The translations under genes and the position numbers were made by a program. A stretch of 64,000 nucleotides of DNA from Burkholderia sp. OK233 (GTDB lineage Bacteria > Pseudomonadota > Gammaproteobacteria > Burkholderiales > Burkholderiaceae): the NCBI RefSeq assembly GCF_900230185.1, contig NZ_OCSR01000001.1:5766001-5830000 (forward strand), in the 5' to 3' direction. The notes beneath the pieces were generated by a model that was given only the letters and a program-made list of their open reading frames with translations, did no database searches and was not told the DNA's origin. Positions 24,705-34,026 of this stretch are shown here, piece after piece. Numbering within the stretch: position 1 is the first letter of the stretch; the number at the start of each line of letters is the position of its first letter.

Positions 24705-26630
24705 TCAGAAGGCGACGCGGCCGACAGGCTGAAGATCGACTCCATCGCCCAGTTCCTGGAACGAATAGACCTGCAGCCACTTCATCCGCTGCTCGATCAT
24801 GCGGCGGAAGTAACGGCGAATGTCCATCGACGTGACGATCGCGAGGTTGGGCTGCGGCTCTGTGCCGACCAGTTCCTCGAGCGCATCGAGCAACTGTTCG
24901 ATCTGTTGCGGTTCGAGCGTGAGGAAGTTGCCGGCGGGCGTCTGCTTGATCGATTGACGGATGGTCTGCTCGACCTCCACGTCCAGCACGATCGCCGGCA
25001 ACTGCCCGGTGCCACCCGTCGCCCGATGCCCGATGAAGCGGCCGAGATCGCCGCGCACGTATTCGGTGAGCAGCAGCAGGTCTTTTTCCTTGGCGCCCCA
25101 GTTCACCAGGCTTTCGAGAATCGCGCGCAAGTTGCGGATCGGCACGTGTTCTTCGAGCAGCCGCTTGAGTACTTCGGCGATGCGCAGCACCGGCACCACC
25201 TTCTGCACCTCGGCGACTAGCCCCGGATACTCGGTGCCGACGCGTTCGAGAATCCACTGCGTTTCCTGCAAGCCGAGAAACAGATGTGCGTGTTCGCGCA
25301 CCGCGTCGCCCACCGCATCGGCAAGCGCCTGTTCGCGGCCGCTGCGTGCGGGCGCGAGTTCGACCGGCGGCTGCGGCACGTCGTGCAGCAGTAGCTGATA
25401 GGAGGCGTCCGGCACAGCGTCCGCCGTCCATACGGCGGTGCGCGGGAACGGCAGGCCCAGTTCGTTGACGAGCGCGCGGCGCGCCGCATCGAATGCGCGA
25501 TTGAGTTCCGCCGTGTCGAGCTTCGCCGCGAGTTGCGGCGCGAGGCGCACCGAGAGCGGCGCGGCGAACGAAGGCGGATGCGCGCCGATGGTCGGCGGGT
25601 GTCCCTTGTGGCCGTCGGTGCGTAGCGAGGGGAGCTCCGGGCCGGCGTGCGGCGCTTTGTCCTTCAACTGCTTGCGCAGCACGTGGCCGGCGCCGAACAG
25701 TGCGACCGCGAGCACGACGAACAGCGCGGAGGGAAAGCCCGGCACCAATGCGAAGCCGCCCAGCAGCGCGGCGGCGCTATACAGCGCTCGCGAACTGGTG
25801 GAAAGCTGGCGCACGATCTCGGTGCCGAGCGAACTCGGCTTGCTGTGCTCGTCGGCGACGCGGGTGATGAGAATGCCCGCCGCCACCGAAATCAGCAGCG
25901 AGGGAATCTGCGAGACCATCGCGTCGCCGATCGACAGCACGGAGAAGCGGTTGGCCGCTTCGCCCGCTGTCATGCCGTGGTAGCTCACGCCGATCACGAT
26001 GCCCGCGAGAATGTTGACGAGCGTGATGACGAGGCCCGCGATCGCATCGCCCTTGACGAACTTCATCGCGCCGTCCATGCCGCCGTGCAACTGGCTTTCA
26101 ATCGCCAGCATGCCACGGCGCTTTTGCGCATCTTCGGCGGTCATGTTGCCGGCGCGCACGTCGGCGTCGATGCTCATCTGCTTGCCCGGCATCGCGTCGA
26201 GCGTGAAGCGCGCGCCGACTTCGGCCACTCGCTCCGAACCCTTCGCAATCACGATGAATTGCACCGTCGCGATGATCAGGAACACCACCAGGCCGACCAC
26301 GAGATTGCCGCCCACCACCAGCTCGCCGAAGCTTTCGATGATGTGCCCGGCCTCCGCATGCAGCAGGATCGACTTGGTCGACGCGATGTTCAGCGACAGC
26401 CGGAACAGCGTAGTGAACAGCAGCAGCGACGGAAACGAATACAGCGCCGTCGCGTACGGTATGTACATCGTCACCATCAGCAGCACGACGCTGATCGTAA
26501 TGTTGAGCCCGAGCAGCGCGTCGATCAGAAACGGCGGTAACGGCAGGATCATCAGCGAGATCACGGCGACGATCAGCGATGCGATCGCCACCTCGCCGCC
26601 GAACTCATTGAGGCGGAGCGTCTTCAACAT
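24705..26630 (-). CDS. hrcV: HrcV (SctV) major export-gate protein
   Basis: 641 residues, FHIPEP/LcrD family. The N-terminal half has about eight transmembrane helices with the signature FVKGDAIAGLVITLVNILAG and the cytoplasmic ARFTLDAMPGKQMSIDADVR. The C-terminal ~320 residues form the nonameric cytoplasmic ring that docks chaperone-substrate complexes. The start at 26630 follows GGAGAAGACC; an ATG at 26642 is 12 bases earlier without a good site. The gene follows hrcU by 18 bp. Confidence 0.95.
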   Translation of the reverse strand: MLKTLRLNEFGGEVAIASLIVAVISLMILPLPPFLIDALLGLNITISVVLLMVTMYIPYATALYSFPSLLLFTTLFRLSLNIASTKSILLHAEAGHIIESFGELVVGGNLVVGLVVFLIIATVQFIVIAKGSERVAEVGARFTLDAMPGKQMSIDADVRAGNMTAEDAQKRRGMLAIESQLHGGMDGAMKFVKGDAIAGLVITLVNILAGIVIGVSYHGMTAGEAANRFSVLSIGDAMVSQIPSLLISVAAGILITRVADEHSKPSSLGTEIVRQLSTSSRALYSAAALLGGFALVPGFPSALFVVLAVALFGAGHVLRKQLKDKAPHAGPELPSLRTDGHKGHPPTIGAHPPSFAAPLSVRLAPQLAAKLDTAELNRAFDAARRALVNELGLPFPRTAVWTADAVPDASYQLLLHDVPQPPVELAPARSGREQALADAVGDAVREHAHLFLGLQETQWILERVGTEYPGLVAEVQKVVPVLRIAEVLKRLLEEHVPIRNLRAILESLVNWGAKEKDLLLLTEYVRGDLGRFIGHRATGGTGQLPAIVLDVEVEQTIRQSIKQTPAGNFLTLEPQQIEQLLDALEELVGTEPQPNLAIVTSMDIRRYFRRMIEQRMKWLQVYSFQELGDGVDLQPVGRVAF

Positions 26631-26648
26631 GGTCTTCTCCATCGGATG

Positions 26649-27716
26649 TCAGGGGGTTGCCTCGGTGCCGCCGCGCCGTCCGCCGATGCCTTCCACCCAG
26701 GCGAGCACCGCGGCGACCGCGTCGAACAGCGGCTCGGGAACCGCGTCGTCGAGCGCCACGCGGTAAAGCGCCCGCGCCAGCGGCGGATTGCGCACGATTG
26801 ATATGCCGTGGCGGGTCGCTGCCTCGCGAATCACGCGTGCCTCCGCGTCCACGCCCTTGGCGATCACGCGCGGCAAGCCGGATTCGGAGGGGTCATAGCG
26901 CAGCGCGACTGCGTAGTGGGTCGGGTTCACCACGACCACATTTGCGTTCTTGATCGGCTGCTGCCGATCAGAGGAAGCGGCCTCGCGTGCGATCTTGCGG
27001 CGCTCGTTCTTGATGTGCGGATCGCCTTCTGAATTCTTGTGCTCGCGTTTGACTTCGTCCTTGCTCATCCGGTGATCGCGAATGAACAGCCAATGCTGCA
27101 CGCCATAGTCCGCGGCACCGATCACGAGATAGAGCGCGCCCGAGATGCCGAGCACCCGGCACAGCGTGCCCCAGGCAATGCTGTCGATGCTCCCGATCGG
27201 CTCGTACACCACGCCGACCATTAGCGGCACGAGCAGCAAGAGCGTTTTCCACAACACCGCCGTGATCACGACCGCCTTAATGACAGTCTTGGTGAGATCG
27301 ATCAGCGAGCGCACCGAGAAAATGCGCTTCAGGCCGGACGCGGGATTGATCGCGTCGAACTTCGGTTCGAGCGGCTTGAGCGAAATCTGCAATCCGACTT
27401 GCGCCGCGATCGCGGCGATGCCGACGAGAGCCGCACCGAGCGCAATCGGAAAGATCAGCATCAACGCGTGCAGGCCGGCTTCGACGAGCAGGTCGTGCAG
27501 CGGCGCATCGGGCGTCTGCAAGTGGGCCACGTCGAGGCCGCTGCGCAGTACGAGGCGCAGTTGCTCCGCCATGCGCGGCCCGCCGACGCCGAAGCCGACC
27601 GCAGCAGCGAGCAGGATCGCCGCGAACGGGAGGTCCGTGCTCTTCACGGTCTCGCCGTCGCGGCGCGCGTCGCGCAGCTTTTTGTCGGTGGGCTGTTCGG
27701 TCTTCTCGTCAGACAT
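26649..27716 (-). CDS. hrcU: HrcU (SctU) autocleaving export switch protein
   Basis: 355 residues, FlhB/YscU family. Four transmembrane segments (about 30-210), then a cytoplasmic domain with the self-cleavage motif NPTH at 264-267 (VVVNPTHYAVALRYDP) and the conserved GVDAEARVIREAATRHGI. The N-terminus MSDEKTEQPTDKKLRDARRD is canonical. First gene of the minus-strand apparatus operon; a perfect minus-strand hrpII box lies 90 bp upstream of the ATG. Confidence 0.96.
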   Translation of the reverse strand: MSDEKTEQPTDKKLRDARRDGETVKSTDLPFAAILLAAAVGFGVGGPRMAEQLRLVLRSGLDVAHLQTPDAPLHDLLVEAGLHALMLIFPIALGAALVGIAAIAAQVGLQISLKPLEPKFDAINPASGLKRIFSVRSLIDLTKTVIKAVVITAVLWKTLLLLVPLMVGVVYEPIGSIDSIAWGTLCRVLGISGALYLVIGAADYGVQHWLFIRDHRMSKDEVKREHKNSEGDPHIKNERRKIAREAASSDRQQPIKNANVVVVNPTHYAVALRYDPSESGLPRVIAKGVDAEARVIREAATRHGISIVRNPPLARALYRVALDDAVPEPLFDAVAAVLAWVEGIGGRRGGTEATP

Positions 27717-27806
27717 CGCGAAGCCTTCGTGCTGTGGATTGCGGTTAATTGCAGTGGATTGCGGCGGATTGTCACGGGCATGCGCCGCCCTGGCCCGCGC
27801 GCGCGG

Positions 27807-27830
27807 CGAAGCAATGGGTCCGGCGCCGAA
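27807..27830 (-). promoter_or_regulatory. hrpII box for the hrcU-to-hpaB operon
   Basis: Perfect minus-strand TTCG-N16-TTCG (CGAA at 27807-27810 and 27827-27830), 90 bp before hrcU. It is paired with a plus-strand box 46 bp away, forming a divergent HrpB-dependent control region. Confidence 0.88.
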
Positions 27831-27876
27831 CCGGGCGCCGGCGGGCCGATGCGCGGTCCGCCGGCGAAGCAGGCTT

Positions 27877-27900
27877 TTCGTTCGGCGCGCTCGCGGTTCG
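27877..27900 (+). promoter_or_regulatory. hrpII box for the hrpB1-to-hrcT operon
   Basis: Perfect TTCG-N16-TTCG (27877-27880 and 27897-27900), 125 bp before the hrpB1 ATG. Confidence 0.88.
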
Positions 27901-28025
27901 TCGTTACTCGCGTTCACGGGAGCCGCCTCGCGTTACGGTTCGCACACCGCCGGCCACAGCGTTGTCATCCGCCATCTCGGCAGACGCGCAGACATACGGC
28001 GTTTTGATCACCAAAGGAGTGCTCC

Positions 28026-28493
28026 ATGTCCCTGACGAAATGCAGTAACCGGCTCGTGTCGGCATTGATCGAGGCGCTGATGTTCGGCGCGAAACATGGC
28101 CATATCGAGCAGTCGGAGCGGCTGCTCGCCGCGCTGCACGTGCTGCGTCCCAACTTCGTCGAACTGCATGCCTACGACGCGTGGATGATGATTCGCCGAC
28201 GCGACTTCGCCGAGGCCGTGCGCCTCTTGCGCCCGCTTGAGCAGCAGGCGCTGCGCGGCTCGTTCGGTCCTTACGTGGCGGCGCTGCTCGCGGTGTCGCT
28301 GTGCGGGCTCGACGATCCGGCGTGGCGCGTCTATGCCAACGAGGTTGCGAGCCGCAATGAAGACCCCGATTCCGTCGAGCTGGTGATGACGCTGATGGGC
28401 AAGCAGAGCGCAGCCGCGGCGCCGGCCGCCGAGGTGCAGATCGACCGCGGCGAGCTCCAGAAACTGATGCAGCATCGCCATCTGCGCGCCTAG
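28026..28493 (+). CDS. hrpB1: HrpB1/HrpK-family type III protein
   Basis: 155 residues of the HrpB1_HrpK family (NRLVSALIEALMFGAKHGHI; then LHVLRPNFVELHAYDAWMMI), helical with a tetratricopeptide-like character. Xanthomonas HrpB1 is a periplasmic peptidoglycan-binding component needed for secretion. First gene of the plus-strand apparatus operon; AAAGGAG precedes the start. Confidence 0.9.
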   Translation: MSLTKCSNRLVSALIEALMFGAKHGHIEQSERLLAALHVLRPNFVELHAYDAWMMIRRRDFAEAVRLLRPLEQQALRGSFGPYVAALLAVSLCGLDDPAWRVYANEVASRNEDPDSVELVMTLMGKQSAAAAPAAEVQIDRGELQKLMQHRHLRA

Positions 28494-28509
28494 TGCAAGG
28501 AGCATCGCG

Positions 28510-28941
28510 ATGAACGTAACGATCCCACCCATCCCGCCCCTCGACGCCGCGTCCGCAGTGCGGCCCGACGAAGCCGTCGGCCGTGCCGGAACCGGCGGCG
28601 CGGCGGGCCCCGGCGCGCTGCCCGAGCCCGCCTCGAGCCTTGTCGACCTGTTTCGCAGCAAGCTCGACGCCGCGCGTCTCGCACCGCCGAGCGCCTCGCA
28701 CACGCATGGCCCGTCAGCGTTGTCCGAAGTCGTAGCGCAGCAAGACCGGGCGGTCGCGAACTTGCGCGGCGAAGTGGACCGCTTCGCCGGCGAGGTGCCG
28801 ACGATGACCATGCAGGAAGTGGCGGCACAGTCGATCAGGATGCAGCTCCAGGTGTCCGAGATGGTCGGCAAGATGTACGTCGGTGAGGCGGTCGCGCAGG
28901 GCACCAAGGGCTCCGTACAGACGCTGATGAAGAACCAGTAG
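28510..28941 (+). CDS. hrpB2: HrpB2-like inner-rod protein (SctI)
   Basis: 143 residues. The variable N-terminus is Pro/Ala-rich; the conserved C-terminus is VDRFAGEVPTMTMQEVAAQS followed by MQLQVSEMVGKMYVGEAVAQ and KGSVQTLMKNQ, as in HrpB2/HrpJ inner-rod proteins. It is secreted early and joins the export gate to the pilus. The start has AAGGAG. Gap to hrpB1 is 16 bp. Confidence 0.88.
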   Translation: MNVTIPPIPPLDAASAVRPDEAVGRAGTGGAAGPGALPEPASSLVDLFRSKLDAARLAPPSASHTHGPSALSEVVAQQDRAVANLRGEVDRFAGEVPTMTMQEVAAQSIRMQLQVSEMVGKMYVGEAVAQGTKGSVQTLMKNQ

Positions 28942-28968
28942 TTGGCTGCGAACGACAGGACGGACTAA

Positions 28969-29739
28969 ATGGCTTCCTATTTGAAACTGGCGCGCACGGT
29001 CGTGCTGCTGTGCTGCGTGACGGCGTTGATGACCGGCTGCAGCAAGCAGCTGTTCGCGCAACTGTCGGAGAGCGACGCGAACGACATGCTGGCCGTGCTG
29101 CTCGACGCGCGAGTGGACGTCTCCAAGCACAGCGACGACGGCGGCAAGACCTGGAGCGTGGCGGTCGAAAGCGACCAGTTCGCCCGCGCGATGGACGTGC
29201 TGCGCGCGCATGGCTTGCCTCATCAGCGCTTCCAGAATCTGGGAGACATGTTCAAGAAGGACGGGCTGATCTCCACGCCGACGGAGGAGCGTGTGCGCTT
29301 TATCTACGGCGTGTCGCAGCAACTCTCCGAGGTGCTGTCGCGAATCGACGGGGTGGCGTATGCGAACGTTCAGATTGTCCTGCCGAATAACGATCCCCTC
29401 GCCGCGACGGTCAAGCCGTCGTCGGCCGCGGTGTTCATCAAATACCTGCCGGGCACCGATGTGTCGACGCTCACGCCGAATCTGAAGAACCTGGTCGTGC
29501 ACGCGGTCGAAGGGCTGACCTACGACAACGTTAGCGTGACGATGGTGCCGGGCACGGCGGCGCCCGAGCCGCCGCCGCCGGTGGCGCCGAGTGTGCCGCA
29601 GGAGTGGTTGTGGGCCGGTGGAATCGCCGGGGCCGCCGCGCTGGCCGCCGCGCTCGCGTATCTCGCACGCCGGTTTGGCGCGAGGCTGAAGGGCGTGGGC
29701 ACGCGCTTGCGTGGGCGCGCGGGCGGGGCGGCGACATGA
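28969..29739 (+). CDS. hrcJ: HrcJ (SctJ) inner-ring lipoprotein
   Basis: 256 residues of the YscJ/FliF family. Lipobox LMTGC with the lipidated Cys24, the conserved FAQLSESDANDMLAVLLDA, and a C-terminal transmembrane helix (WLWAGGIAGAAALAAALAYL) before a basic tail. It forms the inner-membrane ring with HrcD. It overlaps hrpB4 by 4 bp (ATGA). Confidence 0.95.
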   Translation: MASYLKLARTVVLLCCVTALMTGCSKQLFAQLSESDANDMLAVLLDARVDVSKHSDDGGKTWSVAVESDQFARAMDVLRAHGLPHQRFQNLGDMFKKDGLISTPTEERVRFIYGVSQQLSEVLSRIDGVAYANVQIVLPNNDPLAATVKPSSAAVFIKYLPGTDVSTLTPNLKNLVVHAVEGLTYDNVSVTMVPGTAAPEPPPPVAPSVPQEWLWAGGIAGAAALAAALAYLARRFGARLKGVGTRLRGRAGGAAT

Positions 29740-30443
29740 GCGTGGGTCACGCGCAGGCATCGGCGGCGGCAATGGGGAGCGGCGTCGACGTGCCGGACCC
29801 GCAGCGCCAGCTCCGGTGGCTGAATTCATACGAAGCGCGCATTGCCGACGCTGCGGCCCGGTTCAGCGAGCGGCAATGCCGGCGTTGGGGCGTGCCGTTC
29901 ACCGGCCGCGCGCGCGACGCCTGGTATGCGGCGCGCGATCTATGGCTCGGCGCGCCGATGCCGGTCAGCGCGTATGCGCCGCGCGCGAACCGGCTTGCGT
30001 TGCTCGACGCCGCGTCGCTGCGTCCGGTGCTGGCTGCGCGCGCGATCTATCCGTCACGCGGAACGCTGCGCCGGATCGTGTCGGGCGCGCGGCGGCGCGC
30101 GCTCGCCGATGCGCTGGGGGAGCATGCGCTGGCGGCGCTCACGCAGTTGGGCGTGAACGCATCGACGGCCAACGCGCCGCTTCCCACCGATCTGTCCGTC
30201 GATGCGCTGGTGTGCGCCGGACGCGCGCTGTTCGAACGCGCCGACGCCTGGCCGCTTGCGCCGGCGCGCAGACTGATCGGCTTGACGCTGGACGATGACG
30301 CCGGGGAGACCGATTCCGCCGCTCGTGCTCGTCCACCCGAAGCGGCGACGTCCGATGCTGGGCCCGAAGCAGAGGACGAATCCGAAGCGTTTCTGTACGC
30401 AGCCTGCATGTTGTTTCCGGAGCTGACATGGTTATTTGGCTAA
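29736..30443 (+). CDS. hrpB4: HrpB4-like sorting-platform protein (SctK)
   Basis: 235 residues, between hrcJ and hrcL as hrpB4 of Xanthomonas (hrpH of Ralstonia). Arg/Ala-rich, mostly helical; conserved-looking parts are LRWLNSYEARIADAAARFSE and the C-terminal EAFLYAACMLFPELTWLFG. The start overlaps the hrcJ stop. SctK proteins link the cytoplasmic ring to the ATPase stalk. Family assignment rests mainly on position. Confidence 0.78.
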   Translation: MSVGHAQASAAAMGSGVDVPDPQRQLRWLNSYEARIADAAARFSERQCRRWGVPFTGRARDAWYAARDLWLGAPMPVSAYAPRANRLALLDAASLRPVLAARAIYPSRGTLRRIVSGARRRALADALGEHALAALTQLGVNASTANAPLPTDLSVDALVCAGRALFERADAWPLAPARRLIGLTLDDDAGETDSAARARPPEAATSDAGPEAEDESEAFLYAACMLFPELTWLFG

Positions 30444-31234
30444 GAGCCCAGCAGGGCGGCATCGGCATCGAGAGCGATGTCTTGCGAGCAGCGGAACTGG
30501 CGCAGTTGATCGAACTGGATCGCGCGTCCGGCCACTTCGAACGGCGTGCCGACGAACTGCTCGCGAGCGCGCGGCGAGAGGCCGAAACGATACAGCGCAC
30601 GGCCGATGAAGAGGCCGAACGCACGCTGCGTGCCGCCCAGACGAAATACGACAACGCCGCGCGCCTGGGTTACGAGGCCGGACGCCGTCGCGCGATTCGG
30701 GAAGCGCATGAAGCGATGCTGCACGGCGCGGCGTCCGAGCGCGACCTGCTGGTGGCGTTGCGCGAGCGGATTGCCGACATCGTCATGCGCACCGTCACGC
30801 GGGTGCTTGGCGAAGCCGAGCGCGACGCGTTGTTTGCGCAGATCGCGGTGGGGCTGTCGCGCAGCCTCGAGGGCACATCCTTTCTCACCGTACGCGTCGC
30901 CGAATGCGACGTCGATGAAGCGGCGCGCGCGTTTCGGCGCGTGTGCGACGAGCATCGCTGGCCGGTGAATCCCGAGGTGGTGAGCGATGCCGCGGCGGAG
31001 CCCGGCAGTTGCGTGTGCGAATGGGACCACGGCCTGATCGAAGCCGGACTGCCGATGCAGTTGCGCGCGATCGCGAGCGCCATTCGCCGCGTGACGCGCA
31101 CCGACACGGAGCAGCAGACTGCCGCCGCCGTGAACATCGCCGCCGACGAACTGCTCGACGATGCTCCGCAGCTTGACGATCAGCATTTCGATGCCCCGCA
31201 GTTCGACAACCAGGCCACCGGAGCGCCGCAATGA
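30428..31234 (+). CDS. hrcL: HrcL/HrpB5 (SctL) ATPase stator
   Basis: 268 residues of the FliH/YscL type. A coiled-coil N-terminal half (ARREAETIQRTADEEAERTL, then GYEAGRRRAIREAHEAMLHG) and a globular C-terminal half ending ALPMQLRAIASAI-like (EAGLPMQLRAIASAIRRVTR). It regulates and anchors HrcN. The ~30 last residues, after TRTD, are Asp/Ala-rich and poorly conserved. Overlaps hrpB4 by 16 bp and hrcN by 4 bp. Confidence 0.88.
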   Translation: MVIWLRAQQGGIGIESDVLRAAELAQLIELDRASGHFERRADELLASARREAETIQRTADEEAERTLRAAQTKYDNAARLGYEAGRRRAIREAHEAMLHGAASERDLLVALRERIADIVMRTVTRVLGEAERDALFAQIAVGLSRSLEGTSFLTVRVAECDVDEAARAFRRVCDEHRWPVNPEVVSDAAAEPGSCVCEWDHGLIEAGLPMQLRAIASAIRRVTRTDTEQQTAAAVNIAADELLDDAPQLDDQHFDAPQFDNQATGAPQ

Positions 31235-32553
31235 ACGAAGTCACCGCTTTCATCGACGCGCTGACCCAGGAGCTCGCCGTGTCCGACGGGACGACGCGTC
31301 ACGGCAAAGTGGTCGAGGCCGTCGGCACGTTGCTGAAGGTTGGCGGGCTCGACGCCACGCTGGGCGAGCAATGCGAGCTGCGCGACGCGCGCGGCGTGCT
31401 GCTGCAACGCGCGGAAGTGGTCGGTTTCACGCGTCAGTTCGCGCTGCTCGCGCCGTTCGGCAGCGTCGCCGGCTTGTCGCGCACCACGCGCGTTACCGGG
31501 CTCGGGCGTCCGTTGTCGGTGCCGGTCGGCGAGATGCTGCTCGGACGCGTGCTGGATGGCCTTGGCGAACCGATCGACGGCCTTGGGCCGTTGCACTGCG
31601 TCGCGCCGCGCCCCGTGATGGCCGCCGCGCCCGACCCGCTGAAACGGCGCATGGTCGACTCGCCGCTGCATACCGGCGTGCGGGTCATCGACGGGCTCAT
31701 GACGGTGGGCGAGGGCCAGCGCGTCGGCATCTTCGCGCCGGCGGGCGTCGGCAAGAGCACGTTGCTCGGCATGCTTGCGCGCGGCGCGGCGTGCGACGTC
31801 AACGTGATCGTGCTGATCGGCGAGCGCGGCCGCGAGGTGCGCGAGTTCATCGAACTGATTCTGGGGGAGGCGGGCATGGTCCGCAGCGTGGTGGTGTGCG
31901 CGACGTCCGACCGCTCGTCGATCGAGCGCGCCAAGGCGGCCTATGTGGGGACCGCGATCGCCGAGTACTTCCGCGATTGCGGCTTGCGCGTGCTGCTGAT
32001 GATGGACTCGCTGACGCGCTTCGCGCGGGCCCAGCGGGAGATCGGTCTGTCGGCGGGCGAGCCGCCGACCCGCCGCGGCTTTCCGCCGTCGATTTTCGCC
32101 GAACTGCCGCGGCTGCTGGAGCGCGCCGGTATGGGCGAGGAAGGTTCGATTACCGCTTTCTACACGGTGCTCGCCGAGGACGAGGAAGGCAACGATCCGA
32201 TCAGCGAGGAAGTACGCGGCATTCTCGACGGACACCTCGTGCTGTCGCGCGCGATCGCGGCGCGCAACCGTTATCCGGCCATCGACGTGCTGCACAGCCT
32301 GAGCCGCGTGATGACGCTGGTCGCAAGCCCCGAGCATTGCAGCGGCGCGGGGCACGTGCGCAAGCTGCTCGCCCGTTACGATGAGGTCGAATTGCTGCTG
32401 CAGATGGGCGAATATCAGCAGGGCGCCGATCCGCTCTCCGACGAAGCGATCTCCCAGCACGAGGCCATCGAATCGTTCCTCGGCCAGAGCACCGAGGAAC
32501 TGACCGAAGGCGAGGACAGCCACGCGTTCGTCTCCGGCTTCGCACAGTCATGA
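31231..32553 (+). CDS. hrcN: HrcN (SctN) secretion ATPase
   Basis: 440 residues of the FliI/YscN family. Walker A APAGVGKST at 169-177, catalytic GERGREV near 200, Walker B LRVLLMMDSLTRFA near 252-265 and the conserved GEPPTRRGFPPSIF. The hexamer strips chaperones from effectors and unfolds them for export. Overlaps both neighbours by 4 bp. Confidence 0.97.
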   Translation: MNEVTAFIDALTQELAVSDGTTRHGKVVEAVGTLLKVGGLDATLGEQCELRDARGVLLQRAEVVGFTRQFALLAPFGSVAGLSRTTRVTGLGRPLSVPVGEMLLGRVLDGLGEPIDGLGPLHCVAPRPVMAAAPDPLKRRMVDSPLHTGVRVIDGLMTVGEGQRVGIFAPAGVGKSTLLGMLARGAACDVNVIVLIGERGREVREFIELILGEAGMVRSVVVCATSDRSSIERAKAAYVGTAIAEYFRDCGLRVLLMMDSLTRFARAQREIGLSAGEPPTRRGFPPSIFAELPRLLERAGMGEEGSITAFYTVLAEDEEGNDPISEEVRGILDGHLVLSRAIAARNRYPAIDVLHSLSRVMTLVASPEHCSGAGHVRKLLARYDEVELLLQMGEYQQGADPLSDEAISQHEAIESFLGQSTEELTEGEDSHAFVSGFAQS

Positions 32554-33041
32554 GGGCGATCGTGATTCGCAAGTGGCGCACCATCGTCGCCGCCAAGGTC
32601 CGGCGCTGCGAGCGCATCAAGGCCGATCTCGCACGGGAACGCGAGGCGCTCGCCGAGCGCGAGGCGCAATTCGACGACGCCGCGCACGCACATGTCGAGG
32701 CGCAGCAAAAGCGCGCGGAGCACGAAGCGCGCATCGTCGCCTTGCTCGACGGCGAGGCGCGCGTCGCGACGTCCGACTATCTGTGTCACGACACGTGGCG
32801 CGCGCCGCTGAAGGAGGCCCTGGAAGCCGCGCGCGCGGCGGAGCAAAAGCGCCGCACAGCGCTGGAACGTCAGCGGCAGAAGGTAGCCGAGGTGCAGGCG
32901 GCGCGCGCGCGCGCGCAAGCCGCGGCGGACGAATGCCGCCGCAAGCTCGATACCTTGCTGCGGGCCGCGGCCGCGGCGGCCGAGCTCGCCGCCGACGAGG
33001 AAGCCGCGGAAAACCTGCTGGCGCGCCGTTACGCGAGGTAG
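32550..33041 (+). CDS. hrpB7: HrpB7-like ATPase stalk protein (SctO)
   Basis: 163 residues, nearly all coiled coil, very rich in Ala, Arg and Glu (RCERIKADLAREREALAERE). This is typical of the SctO/FliJ stalk, and its position between hrcN and hrcT equals hrpB7 of Xanthomonas (hrpD of Ralstonia). ATG overlaps the hrcN stop. Sequence alone would not separate it from other coiled coils. Confidence 0.82.
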   Translation: MRAIVIRKWRTIVAAKVRRCERIKADLAREREALAEREAQFDDAAHAHVEAQQKRAEHEARIVALLDGEARVATSDYLCHDTWRAPLKEALEAARAAEQKRRTALERQRQKVAEVQAARARAQAAADECRRKLDTLLRAAAAAAELAADEEAAENLLARRYAR

Positions 33042-33044
33042 TGG

Positions 33045-33875
33045 ATGACACATGATTTTCACGCGTGGGCCGAGGCCTTGCTCGGCTTTTTCGAGGCGTA
33101 TCACAACTTCATCGTCATGCTGATGCTCACGGGCATTCGCATCATGGTGACGTTCATCCTGTTGCCCGCCACCAGCGACACCGTGTTGCCCGGCACCGCG
33201 CGCAACGGCGTAGTGTACGTGCTGACGATGTTCGTCGCAGCGGGCCAGGTTCCGCAGGCGTTCGACTCGCTCAACAGCGCGGCGCTGCTGGTGCTGGCCT
33301 GCAAGGAAGCGTTTCTCGGTTTCGCGTTCGGCTATTGCGCTGCGCCGGTGTTCTGGATCGCGCAGTCCCTCGGCACCCTGATCGACGACCTCGCGGGTTT
33401 CAACAACGTGCAGATGACCAACCCGCTGCGAGGCGATCAGAGCACGCCGGTTTCGACGCTGCTGCTGCAACTCGTCGTGACACTCTTCTATATCGGCGGC
33501 GGCATGCTGTTTGTGCTGGGCGCGCTCTTCGAGTCCTTCAAATGGTGGCCGCCGTATGTGCTGTATCCGTCTCTCTCCAATACGGCGGAGACGTTTCTGA
33601 TCCAGCGCACCGACACGATCTGGACCGCGCTCGCCAAGCTCGGCACGCCGGTGATGCTGGTGCTAATACTGGTCGATCTCGGCCTCGGCATCGTCGCGCG
33701 CGCGGCTGACAAGCTCGAACCCAGCTCGCTCAGTCAACCGCTGCGCGGCGTGATCGGCGTGCTGATGCTGATCGCGCTCGTCGCGGTGTTCGCTTCACAG
33801 GTTGTCGGCGACGTGCAGCTCGGCGGTCTCTCGGCGGCATTGGCGAACGGCATGTTGTCGAAGCCGGCGCACTGA
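33045..33875 (+). CDS. hrcT: HrcT (SctT) export-gate membrane protein
   Basis: 276 residues of the FliR/SctT family with about six transmembrane segments. Recognisable parts: LMLTGIRIMVTFILLPATSD near the start, FGYCAAPVFWIAQSLGTLID and the C-terminal LSQPLRGVIGVLMLIALVAV. Last gene of the hrpB1 operon before the regulator hrpB. Starts 3 bp after hrpB7. Confidence 0.95.
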   Translation: MTHDFHAWAEALLGFFEAYHNFIVMLMLTGIRIMVTFILLPATSDTVLPGTARNGVVYVLTMFVAAGQVPQAFDSLNSAALLVLACKEAFLGFAFGYCAAPVFWIAQSLGTLIDDLAGFNNVQMTNPLRGDQSTPVSTLLLQLVVTLFYIGGGMLFVLGALFESFKWWPPYVLYPSLSNTAETFLIQRTDTIWTALAKLGTPVMLVLILVDLGLGIVARAADKLEPSSLSQPLRGVIGVLMLIALVAVFASQVVGDVQLGGLSAALANGMLSKPAH

Positions 33876-34026
33876 ACATTGTTGTGAAGTCCCCTGCGGA
33901 TTGTTGAGTTTTGTTGAGCACGACGTCTCTACCATGGTTTCCGTGCCCGGCGAATTGTCGGGACCACAGGTTCTCAGGGCGGATCGAATGGTCCGCCACA
34001 TCGGTCACTCCTGAGGTGGAACCATT

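Noticed and set aside
33876..34026. An hrpII box in front of hrpB
   Set aside because: The leader contains no TTCG half-site at all.
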